Source: Leucobacter muris (GTDB lineage Bacteria; Actinomycetota; Actinomycetes; Actinomycetales; Microbacteriaceae). From it: a stretch of DNA of 64,000 nucleotides. The notes under the pieces are model-generated. The model was given only the letters and a program-made list of their open reading frames with translations, ran no database searches and was not told the DNA's origin. The translations under genes were made by a program, and so were the position numbers. The DNA is taken from assembly GCF_004028235.1 (NCBI RefSeq), contig NZ_CP035037.1, positions 3,038,001 through 3,102,000 of the forward strand, read 5' to 3'. Of this stretch, positions 37,870 to 47,031 are shown one piece after another. Position 1 is the first letter of the stretch, and each line of letters starts with the position of its first letter.

Positions 37870-39096
37870 GTGAACATCCCCACCCCAGCCAGCACCGCCG
37901 ACCCCCGTTTCCCGCTGACGCTGCGCAACGGGAGCGCGACCTTCATGATCGCCCTCGCCAGCCTGATGATGGCGAACCTCGCGCCCTTCATCATGACCGC
38001 GCTCGGAGCGCTCGGGTTCGACATCATCGCGAGCGGCAACATCCTCACCTGGGCGCTGCTCGCCTCGGCGGTCGTCGGGCTCGCCAGCGCCCGGCTCGCC
38101 TCGGGCCGCGCGCGCCGCCCCCTCGCGATGGTCGGGCTCGCGCTCGCGGCGGTCGCCTTCGCCGCCGCGGTCGTGCCGACGCCCGCCGTCGCCGTCGCGG
38201 GCCTCATCGTCGGCGGCACCGGCCTCGGCGCCGCGATCTCGACGTCGGGGGCCGCGATCGCCGCGCTCCGCAACCCCAACCGCGTCTCGGCCACCAGCGG
38301 CCTCGTCAACCGCGTGCTCATCACCATCGTGCTCGCCGTGATCCCGATCATCGGCATCACGCAGGGCAGCGTCTTCAGCGCACTCGCGCTCATCTCGCTC
38401 GTGGGCCTGGCGCTCGCCGCCTGGCTGCCCGACTCCCCCGAGCACGCCGAGCCCGTCGACGTGACCAGCAGCCTGCAGATCGCCGAGCCCCGACGCATCA
38501 CGATCGCCGGCATCGTCGTGCTGCTGGTGTTCCCCCTCTGGGGCACGAGCGAAGACGCGATCTGGACCATGGCCCCCGTGCTCGGCGAGGCCGTCGGGCT
38601 CGGCGAGCAGCCGCTCGGCTTCACGCTGAGCCTCGCCGCGGCCGGCGGCATCGCGGGCATGCTGATCGTCACCGTCTTCGGCAACCGCATCGGCCGAGCG
38701 GCGCCGCTGACCGTCGCGCTCGTCATCGGCGGCGCGCTCAAGATCTGGATCGGCTTCGCGGGCGATCCCGTGCTGCTCGCGGTGCTCATCATCGGCGTCA
38801 GCACGGTGTACGCCTTCGCGTTCGCGCTCTACATCGCGACGGCCGCCGGCCTCGACGCCCGCGGCCGCTGGTCCGGCCCCCTGCTCGGCGCCTACCTCGT
38901 CGGCTCGAGCTTCGCCCCGCTCATCGGGGGCGCGCTCATCGAGTGGTTCGGCGTGCCCGTCTTCACGCTCATCACGGGCATCGTCAGCTTCGCCGTGATC
39001 GCACCCACCGTCGCGATCGCCCGGGTCTCCGTCGGCGCCGAGCGGGCGCTCGCACGCGCCGCCGCCGCACCGTCGGCGACGCCCGCCGGCGTCTGA
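37870..39096 (+). CDS. MFS transporter
   Basis: This 408-residue membrane protein has about 12 hydrophobic segments in two halves and an unusually short central loop. The start is a GTG at 37870 preceded by GGAGAAG; the longer frame to 37780 would place the palindromic operator inside the coding sequence. It lies 74 bases upstream of the amidohydrolase gene in the same direction. I infer it moves the amidohydrolase substrate or product, but there is no sequence marker for substrate. Confidence 0.83.
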   Translation: MNIPTPASTADPRFPLTLRNGSATFMIALASLMMANLAPFIMTALGALGFDIIASGNILTWALLASAVVGLASARLASGRARRPLAMVGLALAAVAFAAAVVPTPAVAVAGLIVGGTGLGAAISTSGAAIAALRNPNRVSATSGLVNRVLITIVLAVIPIIGITQGSVFSALALISLVGLALAAWLPDSPEHAEPVDVTSSLQIAEPRRITIAGIVVLLVFPLWGTSEDAIWTMAPVLGEAVGLGEQPLGFTLSLAAAGGIAGMLIVTVFGNRIGRAAPLTVALVIGGALKIWIGFAGDPVLLAVLIIGVSTVYAFAFALYIATAAGLDARGRWSGPLLGAYLVGSSFAPLIGGALIEWFGVPVFTLITGIVSFAVIAPTVAIARVSVGAERALARAAAAPSATPAGV

Positions 39097-39170
39097 GCGG
39101 CGCGAGCCCTGCGACTACGATCGACACCATCACCAGGCCCATCCACGCCCACGCACGAAAGCGAGCATCC

Positions 39171-40811
39171 ATGACCTCGAACACCACGATCTACCGCAAT
39201 GCGACGGTCTTCACCGGGGATGCCTCGGTCGCTCCCCGCGAGAGCTTCGCGGTGCGCGAGGGCCGGATCCTGGCCGCCGGCGACCTCGACGCCGTGCGCC
39301 TCGCGGCCGGCGAGGCCGAGGAGGTCGACCTCGCGGGCGCGCTCGTCACGCCCGGCGTGATCGAGGGGCACTCCCACATGCTCATGCTCGGCGAGTCGCT
39401 GTCGAAGGTGCAGCTGCGCGACGCGAAGACCGTGGCCGAGGTGCAGGAACGCCTGGCCGCGGCCCGCGCCGCGAACCCCGAGGCGCCCCGCGTGCTCGGC
39501 ACCAGCTGGCTGTTCGACATCTTCGAGGAGGGCGAGCGCCCCACCGCCGCGATGCTCGACGCCGCGGTGCCCGACGTGCCGGTGATCCTCGACGCCAACG
39601 ACCTGCACTCGGTGTGGGCGAACACGGCGGCGCTCGAGGCGATGGGCATCACCCGCGAGACCCCCGACCCGGTCGGCGGCGAGATCGTGCGCGACGAGAA
39701 CGGCGACGCGACCGGCTTCCTCATCGAGACCGCCGCGGTGAAGCACGCGTGGGGCTACCTCGACGAGGTCGCCACCGACGACGACCGCGACCGCTACCTG
39801 GCCGCAGCCTTCGCCGCCTACCTCGAGACGGGCGTCACCGGCGCGACCGAGATGTCGTTCGGCCACCCCGACCTCGCGGCCTACCGCCGCATCCTCGACC
39901 GCGACGGGCGCCTCCCCTTCCCCGTGAACGCGCACTGGATGCTGACTGCGACGGGCGACCTCGAATCCGACCTCGCGCAGATCGCGGAGGTCGCGAGCAT
40001 ACGCGACGAGCTCGCGGCGCGGTACGGCGACGAGTGGCTGCGGATCGCGGGCGTGAAGTTCATCCTCGACGGCGTCATCGACGCCTGCACCGCGGCGATG
40101 CGCGCGCCCTACGCGAACGGCGAGCTGCCTGGGCCGATCTGGGAGCGCGAGTTCGCGCTGCCGACCGCCGTGGCGGCCGACGCTGCGGGGCTGCAGCTCG
40201 CGCTGCACGCGATCGGCGACGAGGCGAGCACGATCGCGCTCGACATGGTGCAGGAGTGCATCCGGGTGAACGGCCCGCGGGCGGATCGCCGCCCCCGCGT
40301 CGAGCACCTGGAGTCGGTCGCCGACGACACGATCGCCCGCATGGCGGCGCTCGGCGTCACGGCGTCGATGCAGCCGGTGCACTGCGACCCCGCGGTGCTC
40401 GACCACTGGCAGGCGGTGCTCGGCGACGAGCGGGCGCACACCGGCTTCCCGTGGCACAAGTTCCGGGAGGCCGGCGTGCCGCTCGCGCTCGGCACCGACG
40501 CGCCGACGGCGCCCCACGAGGCTCCGAACAACCTGTTCATCGCGCTGACGGCGAAGTCGGCGCTCGACCACAGCCGCGAGGCGTACCAGCCGCAGCGCGT
40601 GTTCACCCCGGCCAACGCGCTCGAGGCGCTCACGCTCGGCGCGGCGTACGCGACGCGGCGCGACGGCGAGGCGGGGCGCATCGCGGCGGGCTACCGGGCC
40701 ACGGTCGTCGTGTGGTCGGCGAACGCGCTGACCGACGCCCCCGAGGCGCTGCTCGACACCGAGGCCGCGCTCACGATGGTCGATGGCGAGGTCGTGCACG
40801 GCAAGGTGTAG
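39171..40811 (+). CDS. YtcJ-like amidohydrolase (copy 1)
   Basis: This 546-residue amidohydrolase of the YtcJ/Amidohydro_3 type has the N-terminal metal motif GHSHM, the family segment DANDLHSVWANTAALEAMGI, KFILDGVIDACTA with the carboxylated-Lys region, HAIGDEAS, and late LGTDAPTAPH. It probably hydrolyses an N-acyl, formamide or cyclic amide. The second copy at 44572-46230 has the same plan but is clearly diverged. It is co-oriented with the MFS gene and likely under the same TetR operator. Confidence 0.85.
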   Translation: MTSNTTIYRNATVFTGDASVAPRESFAVREGRILAAGDLDAVRLAAGEAEEVDLAGALVTPGVIEGHSHMLMLGESLSKVQLRDAKTVAEVQERLAAARAANPEAPRVLGTSWLFDIFEEGERPTAAMLDAAVPDVPVILDANDLHSVWANTAALEAMGITRETPDPVGGEIVRDENGDATGFLIETAAVKHAWGYLDEVATDDDRDRYLAAAFAAYLETGVTGATEMSFGHPDLAAYRRILDRDGRLPFPVNAHWMLTATGDLESDLAQIAEVASIRDELAARYGDEWLRIAGVKFILDGVIDACTAAMRAPYANGELPGPIWEREFALPTAVAADAAGLQLALHAIGDEASTIALDMVQECIRVNGPRADRRPRVEHLESVADDTIARMAALGVTASMQPVHCDPAVLDHWQAVLGDERAHTGFPWHKFREAGVPLALGTDAPTAPHEAPNNLFIALTAKSALDHSREAYQPQRVFTPANALEALTLGAAYATRRDGEAGRIAAGYRATVVVWSANALTDAPEALLDTEAALTMVDGEVVHGKV

Positions 40812-40825
40812 GCGGCACTGCCTTC

Positions 40826-40893
40826 GATATGGGATCTGCCGTCCCTATGCCCGATCCGCCCCGGATCGGCATAGCGACGGCAGATCCCATATC
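40826..40893. repeat. Double-palindrome repeat element, copy 2
   Basis: The outer arms are a perfect 18-bp inverted repeat (GATATGGGATCTGCCGTC at 40826-40843 with 40876-40893). The inner arms 40845-40858 and 40862-40874 form a second stem with one bulged C. It shares 13 of 14 outer bases with copy 1 (9343-9406), while the inner stem sequence is different and again self-complementary. Confidence 0.72.
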
Positions 40894-40973
40894 TATGGCG
40901 GCGACACCGCTGCCACCACACACACCCCACACCCGCCCTGGCGCCGCTCAGCCGCGCCCACCAGAATGAGGGC

Positions 40974-41843
40974 ATGACCACCGAAGCAAGCGGGTACACC
41001 GAGTTCAGCTACACCGACGCGCACGGCATCGAGATCGCGGCGTACGAGTGGGCCGCCGAGGAGCCCGTCGGCGTGGTGCAGATCGCCCACGGCGTCGGCG
41101 AGCACGCCAAGCGCTACGACGTGTTCGCCCGCGCCCTCACGGGCGCGGGCTTCACGGTGTACGCCGACGACCACCGCGGGCACGGTGAGACGGGTCGCCG
41201 GCAGCATGAGGGCGACCTGTCGAAGCTCGGCCGCCTCGGTCCGGGCGGCCTGCGGGCGGCGGAGGCCGCGATCCTGCAGCTCACGGGCATCGCCCGCGAG
41301 CTGCACCCGGGGCTGCCGGTCGTGATGTTCGCGCACTCGTGGGGCTCGCTCATGGCGCAGCGCATCCTCAACGAGCACCCGCGCGCGTGGGACGCGCTCG
41401 TGCTCTCGGGCTCGGCGTTCCGCACCTTCAAGCACATGGAGAGCGGCGACCTCAACGCGAAGTGGAAGACCGAGGGCGCCAACGGCTTCGAGTGGCTCAG
41501 CCGCGACGCGGAGACCGCTCGGACCTTCATCGCCGACGAGCTCTGCTTCGGCGCCGACATCGCGAAGCTGTTCGGCGTGGCCGACTCGCTGCGCCTGTTC
41601 GGCAAGCCGGGGCCGGGGATCCCGAGCGATCTGCCGATCCTGATCGTGTCTGGCGCCGAGGATCCCCTCACCCGCGGCGACGGCCTGCGGCAGCTCGCCG
41701 ACGCCTACCGCAGGCGGGGAGTGCGCGACGTCACCGTGAAGATCTACCCCGACGCGAGGCACGAGACGCTCAACGAGACCAACCGCGACGAGGTCTACTC
41801 GGATCTCATCACCTGGGTGGTGGATCGAGCGGGCAACGACTGA
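40974..41843 (+). CDS. Alpha/beta hydrolase, lysophospholipase/monoacylglycerol-lipase type
   Basis: This 289-residue Hydrolase_4 enzyme has the oxyanion region IAHGVGEHAKRYD, DDHRGHGETG, nucleophile Ser in FAHSWGSL, acid Asp in SGAEDPLT and His in DARHETLNE. Such enzymes cleave monoacylglycerols or lysophospholipids. A CAGAAT hexamer six bases before the ATG suggests a leaderless mRNA, weaker than the other cases. It stands alone between the palindromic element and a strong convergent terminator. Confidence 0.85.
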   Translation: MTTEASGYTEFSYTDAHGIEIAAYEWAAEEPVGVVQIAHGVGEHAKRYDVFARALTGAGFTVYADDHRGHGETGRRQHEGDLSKLGRLGPGGLRAAEAAILQLTGIARELHPGLPVVMFAHSWGSLMAQRILNEHPRAWDALVLSGSAFRTFKHMESGDLNAKWKTEGANGFEWLSRDAETARTFIADELCFGADIAKLFGVADSLRLFGKPGPGIPSDLPILIVSGAEDPLTRGDGLRQLADAYRRRGVRDVTVKIYPDARHETLNETNRDEVYSDLITWVVDRAGND

Positions 41844-41856
41844 CCGGCGCCGCCGA

Positions 41857-41891
41857 GCGGTGCGGTGCGAACCCCGGCCGCACCGCACCGC
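41857..41891. terminator. Bidirectional hairpin terminator
   Basis: A perfect 13-bp stem (41857-41869 with 41879-41891) lies between the convergent hydrolase and peptidase genes. Confidence 0.65.
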
Positions 41892-41895
41892 GGCG

Positions 41896-43079
41896 TCACG
41901 CCGAGACGAACTCGCTCGCGTCGGGGGCCACGGTGAGCCTGCGGAGGCCGTGCGACTCGACGACGAAGTTGTCCTCGATCTTGAGCACCGTCTCGACGCC
42001 GTCCACCACGACGGTGGTCTCGGGCTCGAGGGCGATCACCTCGCCCTCGACGAGTGCGACATCGTCGTCCATCAGACCCGGCGAGAAGAGCGTCGGCAGT
42101 TCGCAGATCCTCAGGCCGACGCCGTGCCCGATCGCGTAGGGCGTGCGACCGAGCCCCTGCGCCTCGAGGTACTCGTTGGCCGCCGCGAGCAGGGTCGAGG
42201 CCCTCGCCCCGGGAACGGCGAGCTCCTGCGCGATGTGATAGGCCGTCAGCAGGTGCTCGTAGGCGGCCAGGTGCTCGTCCCTGGGCTCCCCGACGAACCC
42301 GGTGCGCCCCGCGTCCGACGCGTAGCCGCCGGGACCGTAGCACCCGATGTCGAAGAAGAACGGATCGCCCGCCGAGAAGCGGCGGCCCGCGGCGAACCAG
42401 TCGCCGCTGCCGTTGCGCAGGTTGCAGACCGAGTGGTGACGAACTCGACCCCGGCCGCCTGCTGGTAGGCCATCGCGGCGGCGAGCACCTCGTGATCCGT
42501 GCCGCCCACGCGGGCCGCGCCCAGCGCCGCCTCCATCGCACCGGCGTTCACGCGCGACACGGCGTCGAGCAGCGTCAGCTCGATCGGATGCTTCTGGCGC
42601 CGGATGCGGTGCAGCCGGAGGGCCGCCGGCACGAACTCGACGGACGGGGCCTCTTCGCGCAGGCCGGCGAGGAGCGACTGGTCGACGGCGTCGATCCCGA
42701 TCCTCGAGCGGGTGCCGGAAGCCGAGAGCCGCGCGGCCACCGCGCGCACCCAGGTGCGCGGGTTCGCCGTGGCCGCCGACCACGACGCCACGGGGTGCAC
42801 CCTCGAGATCCACGGCATGGCGGGATACGGCGCCTCGATGGTCTCGTCGATGTACGGCAGGAAGAGTTCGGCGTTCCCCTCCCGGTGAACGAGCGCCGCG
42901 AACCACTCCGACTCGTTGGTGAGGTGCGCGCGGAAGTCGGTCGCGTAGCGGATGTGGTCGGGGCCCACGAGCAGCAGCGCGTCGAGGCCGTCCTCGCGCA
43001 TGACCTGCTGCACGCGCGCGAATCGGGCTCTGTGGAGTTCGACGGCGTCGTACTCGGGCCAGCGGTACAGAGCGTTCAT
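41896..43079 (-). pseudogene. M24-family metallopeptidase (Xaa-Pro type), frameshifted by one base
   Basis: The N-terminal creatinase-like domain reads from ATG 43079 and the catalytic domain is in another frame to 41896. Adding one base near 42435 restores a 394-residue protein through EFVTHSVCNLRNGSGDWF. All metal ligands survive: Asp pair in FFFDIGCYGPGGYASDAGR, His in IGHGVGL, Glu in ALEPET and Glu in EDNFVV. This argues for a sequencing error over decay. It is the last gene of an operon with an amino-acid-type permease and amidohydrolase; its ATG shares a base with the permease stop (TGATG). It probably cleaves a dipeptide-like substrate. Confidence 0.8.
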
Positions 43080-44575
43080 CAGTTTCCTTCTTTCTCGATG
43101 ACCGGCGCGGCGCTGGTGCGCGCGTCGAGCGCGATCGACGACTCGACGAGCCCGCGCCCGACCGGTGACAGACGGTACACCACCGCGCCCGCGACGGCGA
43201 CGGCGGCGGAGGCGATGAGCGGGGCGGCGTTGATCAACCAGAGATCGGCCGACTCCCGGGGCCAGAGCACGTTCGTGATCTCGAGGGCGAGCCAGAAGAG
43301 CGCCACCCACGACATCGCGGTGCCGAAGCGCCCCATGAAGAGCCGCTCGCCCGGCTGCCACGTGCCGCGGAACCGGGCGATGGCGAGACCGAGCACGGGG
43401 AACGAGAACGCGGCGTAGAAGCCGACCGTCGTGAAGGCGACGAGCAGCGTGTTCGCGTAGGGGTTCTGCAGCACGAGCAGCGCGACGACGGAGACGGCGC
43501 CGGTGAGCAGGATGGCGTTGGTCGGCAGCCCGCCCTCGCCCCGCAGCCGCTTCAGCCAGGCCGCCGCCGGCAGCTCGTTCTCCCGGGCGTTCGCCCAGAC
43601 GAGGCGGGACACCGCGGCCTGGATCCCGACGAGGCTCGCCAGGAAGGCGATGACGAACATGGCGAGGATCGCGTCCACGACGACGGGCGGGAAGTGATGC
43701 GCGAGGATCGCGATCACGGGGTCGCCCTCCGATGCCGCGAGGATCTCGGGGAGGTCGGGGATCGCGAGGATGATCGCGAAGCTCGTGAAGAGGATGACCG
43801 TGCCGACCCCGAGCAGCGAGAACACGATCGCGCGCGGTACCGCGTGCTTCGGGTTCTTCACCTCCTCGGCGATGCTGCTGGCGCTCTCGAAGCCCAGGAA
43901 CGACCATCCGGCGATCGCGACGAGGAAGACGAACGGGGTCATCATGAGCGGGGTGCCGGGCGCCGCCTGCAGGCCCTCGGCGAGGAACGACGGATCCTGC
44001 TCGCGACCGAAGACGAGCAGGTACACCGCCACGCCGAGGGATCCGACGATCTCGGCGGCGATGCAGGCGGTCGCGACCAGCTTGACGACGCGGCGGCCGG
44101 CGACGTTCACGCCGGTCGTGACGACGAGGAGCGCGACGGCCAGGCCGACGAGCACCGGAGGAGAGGTCGCGTCGAGGCCGAAGAGCAGCGCGACGAACAC
44201 GGCGCCCGAGTACGACACCGAGCTCAGGGCGATGAGCAGCGCCCAGGTGTACGCCCAGCCCGCGAACCAGCCGTAGCGCGGGCCGACGAGTCGTCGCGAC
44301 CACTGGTAGACGCCACCGGCGAGCGGCCAGCGCGAGGCGAGGACGCCCAGCGCGATGGCGACCGTGAGCTGGCCGAGCAGCGTCACGACCCAGCCCCACC
44401 AGAACGCGGGGCCCACGGTGGCGAGGCCGAGCCCGAAAATGCCGTACATGGCGACAATCGGCAAGACGAACACGAAGGCCAGCGAGAACGCCGACCAGAG
44501 GGTGAACTCGCGCTTCATGGTGCCCGTCTCGGGCGGTGGCGAGGCGGTGGGGTGCACCGGGGCTGCTGCGGTCAT
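43079..44575 (-). CDS. APC-superfamily amino acid/amine permease
   Basis: This 498-residue protein has about 12 TM segments in an APC layout, including the first half motif MYGIFGLGLATVGPAFWWGW and GWSFLGFESASSIAEEVKNP, the conserved Glu/Lys loop after TM6. It resembles APC transporters for amino acids, polyamines or choline-like amines. The start overlaps the amidohydrolase stop (ATGA 44572-44575). It is expected to import the substrate of the amidohydrolase and M24 peptidase. Confidence 0.87.
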   Translation of the reverse strand: MTAAAPVHPTASPPPETGTMKREFTLWSAFSLAFVFVLPIVAMYGIFGLGLATVGPAFWWGWVVTLLGQLTVAIALGVLASRWPLAGGVYQWSRRLVGPRYGWFAGWAYTWALLIALSSVSYSGAVFVALLFGLDATSPPVLVGLAVALLVVTTGVNVAGRRVVKLVATACIAAEIVGSLGVAVYLLVFGREQDPSFLAEGLQAAPGTPLMMTPFVFLVAIAGWSFLGFESASSIAEEVKNPKHAVPRAIVFSLLGVGTVILFTSFAIILAIPDLPEILAASEGDPVIAILAHHFPPVVVDAILAMFVIAFLASLVGIQAAVSRLVWANARENELPAAAWLKRLRGEGGLPTNAILLTGAVSVVALLVLQNPYANTLLVAFTTVGFYAAFSFPVLGLAIARFRGTWQPGERLFMGRFGTAMSWVALFWLALEITNVLWPRESADLWLINAAPLIASAAVAVAGAVVYRLSPVGRGLVESSIALDARTSAAPVIEKEGN

Positions 44576-46230
44576 GATGACTCTCCTTCGAGCGATTCGT
44601 TCAGTGGTCGGTTGGCGGTGTCTGTGGTGGGGCTGATCGGCGCGCCGTTGCGCCAGGTGGCGGTGACCCGGGCGCCGAGCAGTTCGGCTGGAAGGGGGAG
44701 CTCGGAGAGGCCCGGCACCACGACGAAGTCGGCCGGCGCCCCGACCGCGAGGCGGCCGAGCCCGTCGTCGGCGAACTGGGTGTAGGCGGCGGCGCTGGTC
44801 GCGGCCTCGACGGCGGAGACGAGATCCAGGCGCTCCTCGGGGATCCACGACCGCGAGAGCTCGCCGAGCTCGTCACGGCTGATCGCGACGCCGATCGCCT
44901 TGAGCGGGCTGGGCGTCGTGATGGGGTAGTCGCTCGACGAGGCGAGCCGCACCCCCGCGTCGCGCATCGTTCTGAAGGGGTACTGCCGGTGCTCGCGGGG
45001 GCCGCGCAGCCGCCCGTTCGTCAGGTGCCGCACGACGCCGTCGAGTTTCGCCCAGTACGGCTGGACGGCGACGGTGATGTCGAGTGCCACCAGACGCGCG
45101 AGGTCTTCGCGCGCGACGAGTTGCGCGTGCGCGATCACCGGTCGCCGGTCCCGGGCCCCGTTGCGCTCCGAGGCGCGCTGCACGGCGTCAATCGCGCTCG
45201 TCATGCCGGCGTCGCCGATGGCGTGGATGTGCAGCTGGAAGCCGGCCGCGTCGAAGGCTTCGGCCGCCGCCGCGAGCTCTTCCGGGTCCCAGGCCGGCAC
45301 CCCGCAGCAGGAGCTGCCGTGGTAGGGCTCGCTGACGTGGGCGGTGCCGCCCTCGACGATCCCGTCGGCGAAGAACTTGACCGTGCGGGCGGTGAAATCG
45401 GGGAGCTCGAGAGCGGCGACCCGCTCCGCGGCGAGGGCGAAGTCGCGCACCTGCTGCCGCCAGCCGCCGGGAACGGCGCGGAAGGCGAGGTTCAAGCGCA
45501 CCGGCAGGCCGCGCCGCGCGGCGCGCAGGTACGCGTCGAGGTCTTCGAGCTCGACCCAGGCGTCCTGCACGGTGGTCACGCCCTCCGCGCTCAGCGCTGC
45601 GAGTCCGCGGAGGAGCGCTTCGGCGGTCTCCGCCTCCGGCTCCCGGGGGATCGCCCGGAGCAGGGGCATGAACGCGCCCCACTCGCGAAGGGTGCCCGAC
45701 GGGTGGCCGTCGCGGTCGCGCTCGATCACACCGTCCGTCGGGTCCGGGGTGGTGCGCGTGATGCCCGCGGCTTCGAGGGCTGCGGTGTTCGCCCACATCG
45801 TGTGGATGTCGCTCGACCTGAGCGCGACGGGCCGATCGGGCACCGCGCGGTCGAGGTCCTCGGCGAAGTAGACGCCCCGGGGGTCGATGCTGAGGTCGAA
45901 GCCCTCGCCCACGATCCAGGGCAGGTGCGGGTTCGCGGAGGCGTAGTCGCGCACGATGCGTACCGCGTCCTCGCGGCTGCGGGCCTCTCGGACGGGGGCT
46001 CCCCGCAGCTCGCGCCCGGCGATCAGGGGGTGCGCGTGCGCGTCGACGAACCCGGGCAGCACTGCGGCGCCCGCGAGGTCGACGACGCTCTCGGGCGCCG
46101 GATCGGGAAGGGGCGCGTCGGGGGCGAGGATCTGCTCGATCCGCCCGTTCCGCAGCAGCAGGCTCCCCGTTTCGAAGCCGTCTCCGACCCAGAGACGGCC
46201 CCCGGTCAGCAGGTGTCTCGAATGCGGCAT
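44572..46230 (-). CDS. YtcJ-like amidohydrolase (copy 2)
   Basis: This 552-residue amidohydrolase has VDAHAHPLIAG near residue 65, SSDIHTMWANTAALEAAGI, VQDAWVELEDLD, KFFADGIVEGGTAHVSEPYHG, HAIGDAG and late ASSSDYPIT. It has the same architecture as the copy at 39171. It is the first gene of the operon with the APC permease and M24 peptidase, under a promoter whose spacer is filled by a TetR palindrome. The set suggests uptake and two-step cleavage of an acylated or cyclic amino-acid derivative (inference). Confidence 0.85.
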   Translation of the reverse strand: MPHSRHLLTGGRLWVGDGFETGSLLLRNGRIEQILAPDAPLPDPAPESVVDLAGAAVLPGFVDAHAHPLIAGRELRGAPVREARSREDAVRIVRDYASANPHLPWIVGEGFDLSIDPRGVYFAEDLDRAVPDRPVALRSSDIHTMWANTAALEAAGITRTTPDPTDGVIERDRDGHPSGTLREWGAFMPLLRAIPREPEAETAEALLRGLAALSAEGVTTVQDAWVELEDLDAYLRAARRGLPVRLNLAFRAVPGGWRQQVRDFALAAERVAALELPDFTARTVKFFADGIVEGGTAHVSEPYHGSSCCGVPAWDPEELAAAAEAFDAAGFQLHIHAIGDAGMTSAIDAVQRASERNGARDRRPVIAHAQLVAREDLARLVALDITVAVQPYWAKLDGVVRHLTNGRLRGPREHRQYPFRTMRDAGVRLASSSDYPITTPSPLKAIGVAISRDELGELSRSWIPEERLDLVSAVEAATSAAAYTQFADDGLGRLAVGAPADFVVVPGLSELPLPAELLGARVTATWRNGAPISPTTDTANRPLNESLEGESS

Positions 46231-46269
46231 CGCACTCCGTCCTCTTCGTCTTCGTCGGAATTCGAGATC

Positions 46270-46298
46270 ATGCTACCTAATGGCATTAGGTTTTCCAA
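46270..46298 (-). promoter_or_regulatory. Promoter of amidohydrolase-permease-peptidase operon
   Basis: On the minus strand, TTGGAA (46298-46293), exactly 17 bases, then TAGCAT (46275-46270). The spacer is almost entirely the palindrome CCTAATGGCATTAGG. Confidence 0.6.
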
Positions 46299-46309
46299 AT
46301 ATCATTAGG
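46276..46309. promoter_or_regulatory. Two TetR-type operators CCTAATGnCATTAGG
   Basis: CCTAATGGCATTAGG (46276-46290) is perfect about its centre. CCAAATATCATTAGG (46295-46309) keeps one full half-site. Centres are 19 bp apart, about two helical turns. They sit between the divergent operon and the tetR gene at 46378. Confidence 0.65.
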
Positions 46310-46377
46310 AGAAGCGGCGCCGAGCCCTCCCGGAAGTGCTAGCGTGGGGGCACGGAATCGAGAGAGAGCGAGCGAAG

Positions 46378-47016
46378 ATGACGGGCCCCCGCGCAGTGCG
46401 GCAGCACATCACGGAGGAGCGCATCGTGGAGGCCGCCCTCGCCCTCATCCACGACGAGCCCTCCGGGTCGTTCACCCTCGCCAAGCTGGCGAAGCGGCTG
46501 CACATCAGCGCGCCCACCATCTACAGCCACGTGCCGAACAAGCAGTACATCATCGAGCGGGTCCGCTCCCGCGTCGTCGCCGAGATCGACTGCAGCTCCT
46601 TCGAGCGCCTCCCCTGGGACGAAGCCCTCGCCGACTGGGCTCGGTCGTACGCGAACGCGTTCGTGAAGCACCCCGAGACCATCCCCCTGCTGACGACGAA
46701 TCCCGTGCAGGCGCCCGAGCTCGTGCGCCAGTACGAGGTGATCGCGACGGCGCTCCTCGAAGCCGGCTGGCCCCCAGACGAGATCATCGCCGTGTTCACC
46801 GTCGTGGAGAGCTTCGTGATGGGCTCGGTGCTCGATCTCGTCGCCCCGGTGCAGATGGTGCAGCCCGCCGACGGCGAGGAGTACCCGCTGCTGCGCTCGC
46901 TGCTCGGCGAGAGCGCCGACGTGCTCCGGGCGCAGCACACGTTCGAACTCGGCATCGAGACGATGATCGACGGCCTGCGCCGGCGACTGGAACGGGTCGC
47001 CGTGCGCCCCGTCTAG
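46378..47016 (+). CDS. TetR-family regulator of the amidohydrolase operon
   Basis: This 212-residue protein has helix-turn-helix FTLAKLAKRLHISAPTIYSHVPNKQ and a ligand domain related to TetR_C (WARSYANAFVKHPETIPLL). I chose the ATG at 46378 because the frame upstream reads through the promoter. It is divergent from the amidohydrolase operon, with the twin CCTAATGnCATTAGG sites between them. Confidence 0.82.
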   Translation: MTGPRAVRQHITEERIVEAALALIHDEPSGSFTLAKLAKRLHISAPTIYSHVPNKQYIIERVRSRVVAEIDCSSFERLPWDEALADWARSYANAFVKHPETIPLLTTNPVQAPELVRQYEVIATALLEAGWPPDEIIAVFTVVESFVMGSVLDLVAPVQMVQPADGEEYPLLRSLLGESADVLRAQHTFELGIETMIDGLRRRLERVAVRPV

Positions 47017-47019
47017 GCG

Positions 47020-47025
47020 TAACCT
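47020..47025 (+). promoter_or_regulatory. -10 element (TAACCT) of leaderless lipoate-ligase mRNA
   Basis: TAACCT is followed by GTGAGC and the ATG at 47032, again TANNNT-N6-ATG. This favours the ATG at 47032 over the GTG at 47026. Confidence 0.45.
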
Positions 47026-47031
47026 GTGAGC

